Assembly (NCBI RefSeq): GCF_022095675.1
Contig: NZ_JAHYSG010000019.1
Span: 75,018 to 139,017, forward strand
DNA length: 64,000 bases
From: Dactylosporangium sp. AC04546
Lineage (GTDB): Bacteria; Actinomycetota; Actinomycetes; Mycobacteriales; Micromonosporaceae
Direction: 5' to 3'
Notes under the pieces: model-generated
What the model was told of the DNA's origin: nothing
Databases searched by the model: none
What the model saw: only the letters and a program-made list of their open reading frames with translations
Shown here: piece after piece, positions 24,262-32,260 of the stretch
Layout of the letters: every line of letters begins with the position of its first letter
Position numbering within the stretch: position 1 is the stretch's first letter
Position numbers and translations under genes: made by a program

Positions 24262-26091
24262 ATGACCGGCAACCACGCGCCGTTGCGCGACGGGGATCCG
24301 CGGCGGCTCGGCCGGTACACCGTGGTCGGGCGCCTCGGCGAGGGCGGCATGGGCACCGTGTACCTCGCCACCGCCCCCGACGGCGTGCCGGTCGCCGTCA
24401 AGGTGGTGCGCACCGACCTGGCACACGACGAGCAGTTCCGCCGCCGGTTCCGCAGCGAGGTCAACCGGGCCCGGCAGGTGCCGCCGTTCTGCACCGCGGA
24501 GGTGCTCGACGCCGCCCCCGACGACGAGCGGCCCTACCTCGTCGTCGAGTACGTCGACGGGCCGAGCCTGGCCGCCGTGGTCCGCGACCGGGGGCCGCTG
24601 TCCCAGGCGAACCTGCACGGGCTGGCGATCGGCGTCGCGACCGCGCTCACCGCGATCCACGGCGCCGGCGTGGTCCACCGCGACCTGAAGCCCAACAACG
24701 TGCTGCTCGCCGCGGGCAGCCCGAAGGTCATCGACTTCGGCATCGCGCACTCGCCGCAGGCCACCACCGGGCACACCCGGACCGACCAGGTGGTCGGCAC
24801 GGTGGCCTACATGGCTCCGGAGCGGTTCGGGCCGGAGTCGAGCGGCAGCACCACGCCGGCCGCGGACATCTTCTCGTGGGGTGCGGTCATCGCGTACGCC
24901 GGCACCGGGCGCAACCCGTTCGGCTCCGACGCGGCGCCGGTGGTCGCGGCGCGGATCCTGACCCAGCCGCCGGACCTGTCCGGGCTGTCCGGGCCGCTGC
25001 GGGAGCTTGTGGCGCAGGCGCTCGCCAAGGATCCTGCCGAGCGGCCGACGGCTCGGGAGCTCGTCGATCGGCTCCTGACGGCCGGGCCCGCGCAGTCGGC
25101 GCTCGCGCGGCAGCCCGATCTGCTGGCGGCGGTCGAGGAGGTCCAGGCGACGGACGTGGCTCCGGCGCTGGACCCGGTTGCCGCGCCGGGCGTTGGTGCG
25201 GCTGGACTTTCGGCGGACGCGGGCGCCGCGGCTGGGCTCGCCCCCGATGCCACGACCCGGCTGGACGACTCGGCATTGCCGCACGTGCTGGCGGCCTCCG
25301 CTCCCGTGCCCGCTCCCATACCCGTCTCGGCCGCGACGGTCGCCGCGCCGCTTCCCCCGTCGTCGGGGCGGTTCGGGCGGATCACGCTCGCCGTCGTCGC
25401 GGTCGTCGCGCTGCTGACGTCGCTGGCGGTGGCGGGCCTGATGTACGGCATCATCCCCCTGCCGGATCGTGGCCCCCAGGCCCAGGCCTCCAGCGCGCCC
25501 GCCACGTCCGGCGCCGCGTCACCGTCGGGCGCCGCCGACCGGGTGCTGTTCACCGACCGGCTGACGAGCGAGCAGCTCTGGCAGCCCCGCGACGACAAGG
25601 AGAACGACGCGACCTGCGCGTTCCAGAACGCGCTCGTCGTCACCCGGCAGAGTGTCGGCTCGTACCGCTGCCCGGGCCCGCGCAACGAGGTGGCCGACTT
25701 CGCCATGACCGTCGACGTGCGGCTGCAGACCGCCGCCAGCTGCGCCGCGATCTGGTTCCGCTTCGACACCGGCGGCTACGTGCTGCGGGTCTGCGCCGAC
25801 GGCTACCACGTGGCCACCCACGGCGTCGGCGGCCCGGCGGCGGTCACGACGGTGGAGGACTATCCGTTCGCCGCCCCGCTCGCGGTCCAGGCGGTCGCGA
25901 AGGTCGGCATCGAGGCGCGGGGCGCCGACATGACCTTCACCCGCGACGGGCAGCCGCTGGGCACCTATCACGACCCGACGTTCGACCGCGGCCGGGTCGT
26001 CATCGGCATCTTCCCCGACCCGAAGACGACGGCCGCCCCGCCGTTCTCGGTGGCGTTCACGAACATCGAGGTCCGCGTCCCCTCGGCATGA
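24262..26091 (+). CDS. Membrane Ser/Thr protein kinase with extracellular sensor domain
   Basis: A 609-residue receptor-type kinase. Kinase domain residues 18-275: LGEGGMGTVYLA, Lys47 (VAVKVV), HRDLKPNNV with Asp141, VIDFGIA and GTVAYMAPERF, all intact. A Pro/Ala-rich linker leads to one membrane helix at about 374-397, then a 180-residue outside domain (430-609) with Cys residues and the texture of a concanavalin/LamG-like or DUF1080-like beta-sandwich (CAAIWFRFDTGGYVLRVCAD). ATG 24262 follows a GGAAAGG ribosome site, 16 bp after the antiporter. It may be the sensing kinase of the operon; no PP2C phosphatase is nearby. Confidence 0.92.
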   Translation: MTGNHAPLRDGDPRRLGRYTVVGRLGEGGMGTVYLATAPDGVPVAVKVVRTDLAHDEQFRRRFRSEVNRARQVPPFCTAEVLDAAPDDERPYLVVEYVDGPSLAAVVRDRGPLSQANLHGLAIGVATALTAIHGAGVVHRDLKPNNVLLAAGSPKVIDFGIAHSPQATTGHTRTDQVVGTVAYMAPERFGPESSGSTTPAADIFSWGAVIAYAGTGRNPFGSDAAPVVAARILTQPPDLSGLSGPLRELVAQALAKDPAERPTARELVDRLLTAGPAQSALARQPDLLAAVEEVQATDVAPALDPVAAPGVGAAGLSADAGAAAGLAPDATTRLDDSALPHVLAASAPVPAPIPVSAATVAAPLPPSSGRFGRITLAVVAVVALLTSLAVAGLMYGIIPLPDRGPQAQASSAPATSGAASPSGAADRVLFTDRLTSEQLWQPRDDKENDATCAFQNALVVTRQSVGSYRCPGPRNEVADFAMTVDVRLQTAASCAAIWFRFDTGGYVLRVCADGYHVATHGVGGPAAVTTVEDYPFAAPLAVQAVAKVGIEARGADMTFTRDGQPLGTYHDPTFDRGRVVIGIFPDPKTTAAPPFSVAFTNIEVRVPSA

Positions 26092-26101
26092 GGGGACGCG
26101 G
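26073..26101. terminator. Bidirectional hairpin overlapping the kinase stop codon
   Basis: A perfect 11-bp stem (CCGCGTCCCCT at 26073-26083 and its complement at 26091-26101) with a 7-nt loop. It includes the last codons and the TGA (26089-26091) of the kinase gene and lies 11 bp before the end of the convergent gene at 26112. It probably terminates both transcripts. Confidence 0.8.
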
Positions 26102-26111
26102 CCTCGTGCCG

Positions 26112-26618
26112 TCACGCGTGGGCCATGTGCTGGGCCTCGATCGCGGCGCGCAGCCGCTGCTCCGCGTCCATGTTCAGCGAGCTGTGCAGGAGCCGCCCGC
26201 CGAAGTTGTGCGGCGCCATCTCCGCCATCACCTTGTCGACCGTCACCTGGTCGACGAGCAGGAACATGGCCGCCGTCCCGGGCTCGAGCGACTGGGCGAG
26301 GTCCTTCATGAACTTGTCGTCGACCCCGACGTCCGTGGCCTTCCCGGCGAGCGCGCCGGCTCCCGCGCCGATCGCCATGCCGAGGAACGGGGCGAAGAAC
26401 AGCAACCCGATGAGTCCACCCCAGAGCGCCCCACCGGCCGCACCCATGCCCGCCATGGAGCTGGACTGGTGCAGCTTGATCTTGCCGTCGGTGCCGACGT
26501 CGACGACCGCGGCATCCCGCACCGAGATGAGGCCCTGCCGCTGCAGGTCCATAATCTTGTCCCGCGCCGCGTTGGCGGTGGACAGGTCGCGGTAGCCGAT
26601 CGCAACGAGCTCAGTCAT
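26112..26618 (-). CDS. DUF1269-family membrane protein
   Basis: 168 residues. An N-terminal ferredoxin-like part (ELVAIGYRDLSTANAARDKI) is followed by a Gly/Ala-rich hydrophobic segment (GAAGGALWGGLIGLLFFAPF and GMAIGAGAGALAGKATD) and a C-terminal soluble part (DKFMKDLAQSLEPGTAAMF). The arrangement is that of DUF1269 proteins, whose role is not established. A strong AGGGAAGG ribosome site precedes the ATG. Single gene, convergent with the kinase. Confidence 0.85.
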   Translation of the reverse strand: MTELVAIGYRDLSTANAARDKIMDLQRQGLISVRDAAVVDVGTDGKIKLHQSSSMAGMGAAGGALWGGLIGLLFFAPFLGMAIGAGAGALAGKATDVGVDDKFMKDLAQSLEPGTAAMFLLVDQVTVDKVMAEMAPHNFGGRLLHSSLNMDAEQRLRAAIEAQHMAHA

Positions 26619-26827
26619 GGATCCTTCCCTTTCTCCACACCGGCCGCGGCGGCCCGGTCGGACGCCGCACGAGGCAAGCGTCGCGGCGGATGCCCGAACC
26701 GAACCCACCCGAGCCGGGCTAGGTCCGTTCCGCCCACCCGGATGGGCGATCCCGCTTTGGGTGTTGTAGTTCGCCGAAGGGCTCCCCATCGGCCACCGCC
26801 ACGCCCTCTCCCAGATCACTATGAGCG

Positions 26828-27430
26828 TCACGGCTCCGTGGCACGCCGTGCGCGGAGCGCCCGGACCTTGTGGCGGTTGCCGCAGCGCTCCATCGCGCAC
26901 CAGCGGCGGGCGCCGGGGCGGGACGAGTCGACGAACACCAGCGGGCAGTTGTCGCCGGCGCACTCACGGATGCGTCCGGACAGCGGCCCGGACAGCAGCT
27001 CGACCATCTCCCGCGCCAGCGTCGAGAGCGCCTGCGTGGCCCGCACCGGCGGCGCCCATCTCGCGGTCGTGCCGCTGTCGGCGAGCTCGGGGACCAGCGA
27101 CGGCGCTGCCGCGGCGCGGTTGATGATCGCGATGGCGCCGGCGTCGAGGGGCTGCCCCGCCGCCCGGGCGTGCGCCGTTTCCCAGATCGCCTGGCGAAGT
27201 GCCTTCGCGGCGGCCAGCTCTTGGGCCGTCACGGGGATCGGTATGACGGCGGCCAGCGGCGGTGCGGCCAGCCAGTCGCCGAGGTCGCCGGGCTCGTGGA
27301 GGGTTTCGAACACCGCGTACTGACCCTCGCCGCCCGTGTGGGCGAAGTCCAGGCAGACGGCGCCGGCGTCGAACCAGAACGACCCTCCCTTGGGGTCGTG
27401 CAGCACCCGCCCGGTTGCGTAGGTCCGCAT
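26828..27430 (-). CDS. CGNR zinc-finger/ABATE-domain regulator
   Basis: 200 residues. The N-terminal ABATE domain (CLDFAHTGGEGQYAVFETL, LRQAIWETAHARAAG) precedes a C-terminal CGNR zinc finger with ligands in ECAGDNCPLVFVDSS and WCAMERCGNRHKV. Such proteins are presumed transcriptional regulators. The ATG at 27430 is used although the frame is open further upstream, because the promoter/operator region starts there. It is divergent from a RidA-family gene and two near-identical 14-bp sites lie between them. Confidence 0.88.
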   Translation of the reverse strand: MRTYATGRVLHDPKGGSFWFDAGAVCLDFAHTGGEGQYAVFETLHEPGDLGDWLAAPPLAAVIPIPVTAQELAAAKALRQAIWETAHARAAGQPLDAGAIAIINRAAAAPSLVPELADSGTTARWAPPVRATQALSTLAREMVELLSGPLSGRIRECAGDNCPLVFVDSSRPGARRWCAMERCGNRHKVRALRARRATEP

Positions 27431-27469
27431 GTAACCACTATAACTGGTGTCAGCAGTAACCCCTATTAC
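27431..27469. promoter_or_regulatory. Twin 14-bp sites between CGNR regulator and RidA gene
   Basis: GTAACCACTATAAC (27431-27444) and GTAACCCCTATTAC (27456-27469) agree at 12 of 14 positions and are spaced exactly 25 bp. The second is a perfect GTAA-N6-TTAC palindrome. The first site touches the CGNR start codon. They probably bind the CGNR protein and control both genes (inference). Confidence 0.75.
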
Positions 27470-27496
27470 CGGTTTCATGGTCGAGGAGGTCACCAC

Positions 27497-27886
27497 ATGA
27501 GCACGCGCCACATCAACCCGGAAGGGCTGCACCGCAGCCCCGCCTTCAGTCAGGCCGTCGTGGTGGAGCAGCCGACGAAGACGATCTACATCGGCGGGCA
27601 GAACGGCGTCGACTCCGACGGAAAGGTCGTCGGTCCCACCGTCGGAGAACAGGCCCTGCAGGCGTTGCGCAACCTCGCGACGATCCTGGAGAGCGAGGGA
27701 GCGAGCCTGGCGAACATCGTGCACTGGACCATCGCCGCGGCCGACGGCCACGCCTTCGACGAGGGCGTGGCGGCCTTCCAGCAGGTGTGGAATCCCGCCG
27801 ACCCGCCGCCGGCCATCACGGTCCACGTGGTCGCCGGCCTGGGCCCCGGCTTCCTCGTCGAGATCGACGCCATCGCGGTCATTTGA
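27497..27886 (+). CDS. RidA-family protein
   Basis: A 129-residue RidA/YjgF/UK114-fold protein, in which the family acts on reactive enamine/imine intermediates. Family features: the IYIGGQNGVDSDGKVVG strand, the helix AALQALRNLATILES-like segment, and the C-terminal VHVVAGLGPGFLVEIDAIA. In active RidA a conserved Arg lies before VLVE-type residues; here the position reads LGPGFLVEI, without an obvious Arg, so it may belong to a RidA subfamily with another role. GAGGAGG ribosome site before ATG. Divergent from the CGNR regulator. Confidence 0.85.
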   Translation: MSTRHINPEGLHRSPAFSQAVVVEQPTKTIYIGGQNGVDSDGKVVGPTVGEQALQALRNLATILESEGASLANIVHWTIAAADGHAFDEGVAAFQQVWNPADPPPAITVHVVAGLGPGFLVEIDAIAVI

Positions 27887-27937
27887 CGACGCTGCTCGAT
27901 GAGCAGCGCCGGCGAGATGCCCGGACCGGCTCCGGCA

Positions 27938-28825
27938 TCACGACCGGAGTGACTCCTCGGTGAGGTACAGCGGGGCCAGGTCGCTCGTGCTGACGGCCAG
28001 GGCGCCCGCGCGGGAGGCCTGGCGTAGGCACTCCTCCAAGGGGGCGCCGCGGAGGTGGGCCGCCAGGAATCCCGCGAAGAAGGCGTCGCCCGCGCCGTTC
28101 GTGTCCACCACCTCCTCCACTCGCGTCGCCTCCACGTGGATCGGGGTGCCGACCCGGGCCAGCGCCGTCGCGCCCCTGGCGCCGTGGGTGCAGACCGCCA
28201 GGCTCGCGCCGGCCGCCACCCGCTCGCGCAGGAACGACGACGGGTCCCGCAGGCGTTCGTCGCTGACGAAGACGTAGTCCGCCGCCTCGGCGAACTCGCG
28301 GTGGAAGTCGCTCTCGCCGTCGTAGTCGTGCAGGTCGCACCAGATCGGCTTGCCGGCCGCCCGGGCCGCGCGGAGGAACAGGCGGCTGTGGTCGGCCAGG
28401 TCGGCGACGACCGCGTCCGCCGCCTCCAGCACCGCGGAGGGCACCGTGGCGGGCTCGGAAGGGACCGGGAGGGTCAGGTACACCGACAGCCGTGAACCGT
28501 GGCGGTCCATGAGGTTGACGTGGCGCTCCGAGCCGTTCGCGCTCGGCGTGGCCAGCAGCTCGATGCCGGGGCCGGCCAGCGCCGCCCTGATGCGTGACGC
28601 CGACTCGTCGTCGCCCAGCAGCGTCGCCAGCGTCACGTCGATGCCCAGGCGGCTGAGGTTGAGGGCCTTGCCGGCCGACGTGCCGCCCAGGGTCTCGTGG
28701 TGGCGGGCGGCGAAGACCGTGTGCGGCTCGGGGCGGGGAAGCTCGTCCACGTAGACCAGCAGGTTCCAGGCCACCGGGCCGGCGATGAGGACGTTCGGCA
28801 CGTCAGTCTGCAACCTCTGCCTCAT
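27938..28825 (-). CDS. PfkB-family carbohydrate kinase
   Basis: A 295-residue ribokinase-fold sugar or nucleoside kinase. N-terminal signature region GGTSAGKALNLSRLG is present, and the C-terminal signature VVDTNGAGDAFFAGF carries the catalytic Asp and anion-hole Gly-Ala-Gly. The lid region AARHHETLGG is of normal size. The start ATG 28825 (MRQRLQTDVPNVLIAG) is better than the much longer open frame upstream, which runs antisense to the SDR gene. Substrate unknown; stands alone. Confidence 0.9.
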   Translation of the reverse strand: MRQRLQTDVPNVLIAGPVAWNLLVYVDELPRPEPHTVFAARHHETLGGTSAGKALNLSRLGIDVTLATLLGDDESASRIRAALAGPGIELLATPSANGSERHVNLMDRHGSRLSVYLTLPVPSEPATVPSAVLEAADAVVADLADHSRLFLRAARAAGKPIWCDLHDYDGESDFHREFAEAADYVFVSDERLRDPSSFLRERVAAGASLAVCTHGARGATALARVGTPIHVEATRVEEVVDTNGAGDAFFAGFLAAHLRGAPLEECLRQASRAGALAVSTSDLAPLYLTEESLRS

Positions 28826-28930
28826 GGCACACGATCTTGCCGTCATCGCAGGGCCGAACGGAAGTCCCGGCTGTGAGCCTTGTACTCGCGGTACATGGAT
28901 CACCCGGGGAAACGGGGCGACGGTGGACGC

Positions 28931-29833
28931 ATGAGTGAACACACCGGACGCTTCGCCGTCGTCACGGGCGCGAGCGGCGGGCTGGGGCTGACGCTGGCCA
29001 CCCGGCTGGCCGCCGACGGCGCCGAGGTCCTGCTGGCCGCCCGCAGTCCCGGCAGGGCGGCCGAGCGCATCCGCGCCGAGGTACCGGATGCGCGCATCGA
29101 AGAGCGGATCCTCGACCTCGCGTCGCTGGCGTCCGTCGCCGCCTTCGCCGGCGCCCTCGACCGGCCGATCGACCTGCTGGTCAACAACGCCGGGGTGATG
29201 GCGCCGGCCACCCGGCACACCACCGCCGACGGGCTGGAGCTGCAGTTCGGCACCAACCACATCGGGCATTTCGCCCTCACGGCGCGGCTCCTGCCGCAAC
29301 TGCGCGCCGGGCGCGCCCGGGTCACGACCGTGACGAGCAGCGCCGCCCGCCACGCGAAGATGCAGTGGACCGATCCGCAGTTCACGCAGCGGTACTCCCC
29401 GGTGCGCGCCTACAACCAGTCCAAGCTGGCGAACCTGCTGTTCGCGCTGGAGCTCGACCGGCGGTCCCGCGCGGGCGGCTGGGGGATCGCCAGCAACGCC
29501 GCCCACCCGGGCACGACGCTCACCGGGCTCTACGCCGCCGGGCCGAACCTGGGCCGGGCCAAGCCGGCCCCGCACGAGGCGATCATGACCCGGCTCGCCC
29601 GCTGGGGCCTGCTGGTCCAGGGCGTCGACCGGGGCGTGCTGCCGATCCTGCACGCGGCGACCAGCCCGGTGGCGCTCGGCGGCCGCCTGTACGGGCCGGA
29701 CGGCTTCGGCCAGTTCACCGGCGATCCGACGGAGCTTCAGGTGTACCGCCCGGCGCGCGACGAGGCCGCCGCCGCCCGGCTGTGGGACCTCTCACTGCGC
29801 CTCGCCGGGGTCGAGTTCGCGTTGGCGAGATAG
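28931..29833 (+). CDS. Short-chain dehydrogenase/reductase (SDR)
   Basis: A 300-residue NAD(P)-dependent oxidoreductase with TGASGGLG (residues 11-18), NNAG (near 81), TVTSSA and catalytic YNQSK (near 160). It is of the same branch as the SDR at 1425 (both have LELQFG.NH.GHFALT segments), so the two are paralogues. It is followed by a helix-turn-helix regulator 4 bp downstream that is likely co-transcribed and may regulate it. Confidence 0.9.
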   Translation: MSEHTGRFAVVTGASGGLGLTLATRLAADGAEVLLAARSPGRAAERIRAEVPDARIEERILDLASLASVAAFAGALDRPIDLLVNNAGVMAPATRHTTADGLELQFGTNHIGHFALTARLLPQLRAGRARVTTVTSSAARHAKMQWTDPQFTQRYSPVRAYNQSKLANLLFALELDRRSRAGGWGIASNAAHPGTTLTGLYAAGPNLGRAKPAPHEAIMTRLARWGLLVQGVDRGVLPILHAATSPVALGGRLYGPDGFGQFTGDPTELQVYRPARDEAAAARLWDLSLRLAGVEFALAR

Positions 29834-29837
29834 GCAG

Positions 29838-30671
29838 GTGGGTGTGGACCGCGCGCGACTGGCCGAGTACCTGCGCACCCGGCGGGAGGCCCTCCAGCCG
29901 GAGGACGTGGGCCTGCCCCGCGGGCAGCGCCGGCGCACGCACGGGCTGCGCCGCGAGGAGGTCGCGGTGCTGTGCGACATGTCGATCGACTACTACAGCC
30001 GGCTCGAGCAGCCGCGCGGTCCGCACCCGTCCGAGCAGATGCTGGGCGCCCTGGCGCGCGGGCTGCGGCTGTCCCTGGAGGAGCGCGACCACCTGTTCCA
30101 GCTCGCCGGGTACGCCACACCGCGGCGCACCGCCGACTCAGAGGCCGGCTCAGCGCACGTCAACCCCGGCATGATGCGCATCTTCGACGGCCTCCAGGAC
30201 GCCGCCGCGCAGGTCGTCAGCCACCTCGGCGAAACGCTGCTGCAGACCCCGCTGTCGGTCGCGCTGCTCGGCGACGAGCGGGCGCATGCCGGGCTGGCCC
30301 GCAGCATGCACTACCGCTGGTTCACCGACCCGGCGACGCGGTCGCGGCATCCGCAGGAGGCCCGCCTCATCGTGGCGGACCTGCACGCCGCTTTCGTCCG
30401 CGACGGGGCCGGCTCCCGCGCGGGCTCGATCGTCGAAGCGCTCCTTTCCAGCGGTACCGAATTCGCCGCACTCTGGCGGGAACACCCCGTGGCCGCCCGC
30501 TACTGCGGGCCCACGCGGATCGTGCACCCCTCGGTGGGCGTGCTCGACCTGCACTGCCAGCGGCTGGTCGACCCGGACCAGTCACAGCAGCTCGTGGTGT
30601 ACACGGCGGCGCCGGGCACCGAGAGCGCCGAGAAGCTCCGGCTGCTGTCGGTGCTGGGCGCGTCAGCCTGA
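29838..30671 (+). CDS. XRE/MmyB-type helix-turn-helix regulator
   Basis: 277 residues. The N-terminal HTH (about 10-85) has the typical actinobacterial text TRREALQPEDVGLP, THGLRREEVAVLCDMSIDYY, SRLEQPRGPHPSEQML. The C-terminal 170 residues fit the MmyB-like ligand-binding domain (PLSVALLGDERAHAG, GPTRIVHPSVGVLDLHCQ). Such pairs with SDR genes are common, and the regulator often controls the enzyme. GTG 29838; GTG 29844 is an alternative with better ribosome-site spacing. Its end overlaps the convergent cupin gene by 9 bp. Confidence 0.9.
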   Translation: MGVDRARLAEYLRTRREALQPEDVGLPRGQRRRTHGLRREEVAVLCDMSIDYYSRLEQPRGPHPSEQMLGALARGLRLSLEERDHLFQLAGYATPRRTADSEAGSAHVNPGMMRIFDGLQDAAAQVVSHLGETLLQTPLSVALLGDERAHAGLARSMHYRWFTDPATRSRHPQEARLIVADLHAAFVRDGAGSRAGSIVEALLSSGTEFAALWREHPVAARYCGPTRIVHPSVGVLDLHCQRLVDPDQSQQLVVYTAAPGTESAEKLRLLSVLGASA

Positions 30672-31070
30672 GTGTCGCCGGCCGGCGCGCTTGGCCAGTT
30701 CCTGGGCCGGCACGGGCGTGAGCATCGGCTTACCCTCTTCGCAGAACATGGTGACGGTGAACTTCAGCCGCCGGTCGCTGCGGTGGTTGCCGTCCTGGTA
30801 GTGGATGACGTCGCCGCCGGGCTCCCAGAACGCCTCGCCGGCCTTGAGCACGCGCGGCGGCTCGCCCTCGAGCTCGAACACCATCTCACCCTCGACGACG
30901 TACCCGAACGCCGGCCCGGGGTGCCAGTGCGGCGGCGCGCCCGGGTCGCCGGGCGGGTATTCGACGGCGACGGTCATCACGTGGCCGCCGGGCGGGAAGA
31001 AGGGCGGGTGGGCTTCCTGCAGTACCGTGACCGCCGTCTTCCAGACGTCGGACTTCGTGGCGTGCGTCAT
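30663..31070 (-). CDS. Cupin-domain protein
   Basis: A 135-residue single cupin barrel. Motif 1 is [21 protein letters not shown] (His-x-His and later Glu ligands, read as HWHPG...GYVVEGE) and motif 2 contains [12 protein letters not shown]. Likely a small metal-binding enzyme or sensor; substrate unknown. Its ATG overlaps the stop of the broken arsenate-reductase-like gene just upstream, so it was probably once downstream in that operon. Confidence 0.85.
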   Translation of the reverse strand: MTHATKSDVWKTAVTVLQEAHPPFFPPGGHVMTVAVEYPPGDPGAPPHWHPGPAFGYVVEGEMVFELEGEPPRVLKAGEAFWEPGGDVIHYQDGNHRSDRRLKFTVTMFCEEGKPMLTPVPAQELAKRAGRRHSG

Positions 31071-31276
31071 GCGGCCCCCGCTACCCCCGCGATCCCGAAC
31101 CAACCGCGACCCGTGACGGCGATGCCGACCTCGCGCATGGCCTCGACGGCGACCGGGTTGACCCGGTCGGCGGGCTCGCTGCCGGCGGAGCGCACCTCGA
31201 CCGCGTCGCCGGCGAGGTCGCGCAGCCGGCCGGCGTTGTGGGCGCAGACGAACAGGACGGCGGGCTTGGTGCTCAT
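31067..31276 (-). pseudogene. Arsenate reductase (LMW-phosphatase type) remnant
   Basis: Starts like an actinobacterial ArsC ([12 protein letters not shown], the P-loop start) but then jumps straight to [20 protein letters not shown]: the segment after HNAGR that normally reads SQMAAAFL and beyond is missing. After [11 protein letters not shown] the protein ends in unrelated residues (WFGIAGVAG) instead of the second half with the catalytic Asp. At 69 residues it is about half the normal length. An internal deletion plus 3' loss make it non-functional. Confidence 0.75.
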
Positions 31277-31422
31277 CGGTCGGTTCCTTCGTGGGTCAGG
31301 GCGGCCGGGTGGGCGACGACGACGTCATCCGCGGTGCGGCCGGCCGTCGGGTACAGGGTGAGGACCAGGGCGACGCCGACGGCCAGGCCGGCGAGCTGGG
31401 CGGCGATGAAGCCGGGCAGGGC
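31273..31422 (-). pseudogene. C-terminal stub of an aquaporin-family channel
   Basis: A 49-residue frame with a membrane-helix texture: PGFIAAQLAGLAVGVALVL then [18 protein letters not shown]. This is the last helix and tail of MIP/aquaporin proteins that precede arsC in many actinobacterial ars operons. An in-frame stop (31423-31425) cuts off everything upstream. Its own stop overlaps the arsC-like ATG, the original operon junction being kept. Confidence 0.7.
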
Positions 31423-31424
31423 TC

Positions 31425-31444
31425 AGCCGGTCACCGAACCGGCT
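31425..31444. repeat. Hairpin at the edge of the broken ars operon
   Basis: Perfect 7-bp inverted repeat AGCCGGT-N6-ACCGGCT exactly where the aquaporin homology ends. TTT follows on the plus strand. It may be a terminator left by a lost gene or part of the recombination junction. Confidence 0.5.
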
Positions 31445-31511
31445 TTGCTCACGCACCGTGATGAGCGCTCCCGACGCGGCGTACGTTGTCTGCGGCAGAT
31501 CAGGATGCTGT

Positions 31512-31546
31512 CGGACCGGAGGGGATTGAACCCCCGGTGGGGCACG
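31512..31546 (-). other. tRNA T-arm/acceptor-like fragment
   Basis: On the minus strand the sequence GGGGGTTCAATCCCCTC folds as a standard T-arm (GGGGG stem, TTCAATC loop, CCCTC with one G-T pair) and is followed by CGGTCCGA, a possible acceptor strand plus discriminator base. A weak complementary strand (TGGACCG) appears at 31633-31639, but the 128-nt distance is too long for a tRNA and I cannot build D and anticodon arms with confidence. It may be the 3' end of a tRNA duplicated as an attachment site, or a tRNA pseudogene. Confidence 0.4.
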
Positions 31547-31785
31547 GCACGCCAGCGGCCCCACACACCTTCGAGCCGCCCGTGCGTGCCCGGCCTTCGA
31601 CGCTGAGTGCTGCAATAACCCGGCTCTGTCACCGGTCCAGACGCAGTACGGTTCGATCTCGCCAACCAATTACGCGGGTTTCTCGACGGCATTGCACGCT
31701 GTCGGCGGCTACCCGATCAAGCGGTAGGTTTGTCGAAACGCTCTTGCCCCAGTGCCCACCTCGGCCGAGACATACGATCTTGCGC

Positions 31786-32241
31786 GTGGGGCTTCTCCAT
31801 ACATACTTCGCAGCAGCATCCGACGAGCGGGCAGCTGCCACCGCCGAACACGGTCCGAACCGGTCCCGGCCCGACGTCGTGGACCTGCCCGACCTGGACC
31901 CGACGATCGTCCTCGCAACAGTCGAGGCCCTGCTCCTCGGAATCGACGAAGACCAGGTCAACGCCCGACCACGATTCGCCGAGACCGTCGGTGACGCCGG
32001 CGAGCCGTGGGTCTTCACTGTCACCGATGAACTGCAGTATGCCATCGCCTCGGCCACCCCTCAACGCCTGGCCGAGGTTGCTGCGGAGATTATCCATGGC
32101 GCCGAGCCCGATGACCCTACGTACGAAGCCGACCCCGAGTTCGCGCTCAACGCACTTACCGGCCTTCTCATCGACCTCGGCGGGCTCGCCCGTCGTGCCC
32201 TCGCCGACGGCAACCGCGTCTACGCCTGGGTTTGCCTGTAA
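31786..32241 (+). CDS. Hypothetical acidic protein, 151 aa
   Basis: GTG-initiated, apparently leaderless (a TACGAT -10-like hexamer at 31772-31777, no ribosome site). The protein is acidic and mainly helical: HTYFAAASDERAAATAEHG, then DLPDLDPTIVLATVEALLLG and a central WVFTVTDELQYAIAS strand/helix, ending in AYAWVCL-like hydrophobic residues. The general look is of small DUF1877-like or immunity-type proteins, but I do not recognise the family. No signal peptide. First intact gene of the island. Confidence 0.6.
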   Translation: MGLLHTYFAAASDERAAATAEHGPNRSRPDVVDLPDLDPTIVLATVEALLLGIDEDQVNARPRFAETVGDAGEPWVFTVTDELQYAIASATPQRLAEVAAEIIHGAEPDDPTYEADPEFALNALTGLLIDLGGLARRALADGNRVYAWVCL

Positions 32242-32260
32242 CAGGAGATCGACATCGCCT

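Noticed and set aside
21765..24494. A 909-codon open frame on the minus strand
   Set aside because: It runs fully antisense to the kinase and antiporter genes, with Arg/Pro/Gly-rich low-complexity text; an artefact of extreme GC bias.
31512..31639. A complete tRNA (possibly selenocysteine) gene
   Set aside because: The potential acceptor strands are 128 nt apart and I could not form D and anticodon arms, so only a T-arm-like fragment is reported.
31486..31785. An open frame giving a protein with an EGIEPP-type motif
   Set aside because: This text is the antisense translation of a tRNA T-arm-like sequence, a known source of false proteins. Only the part from GTG 31786 looks coding.
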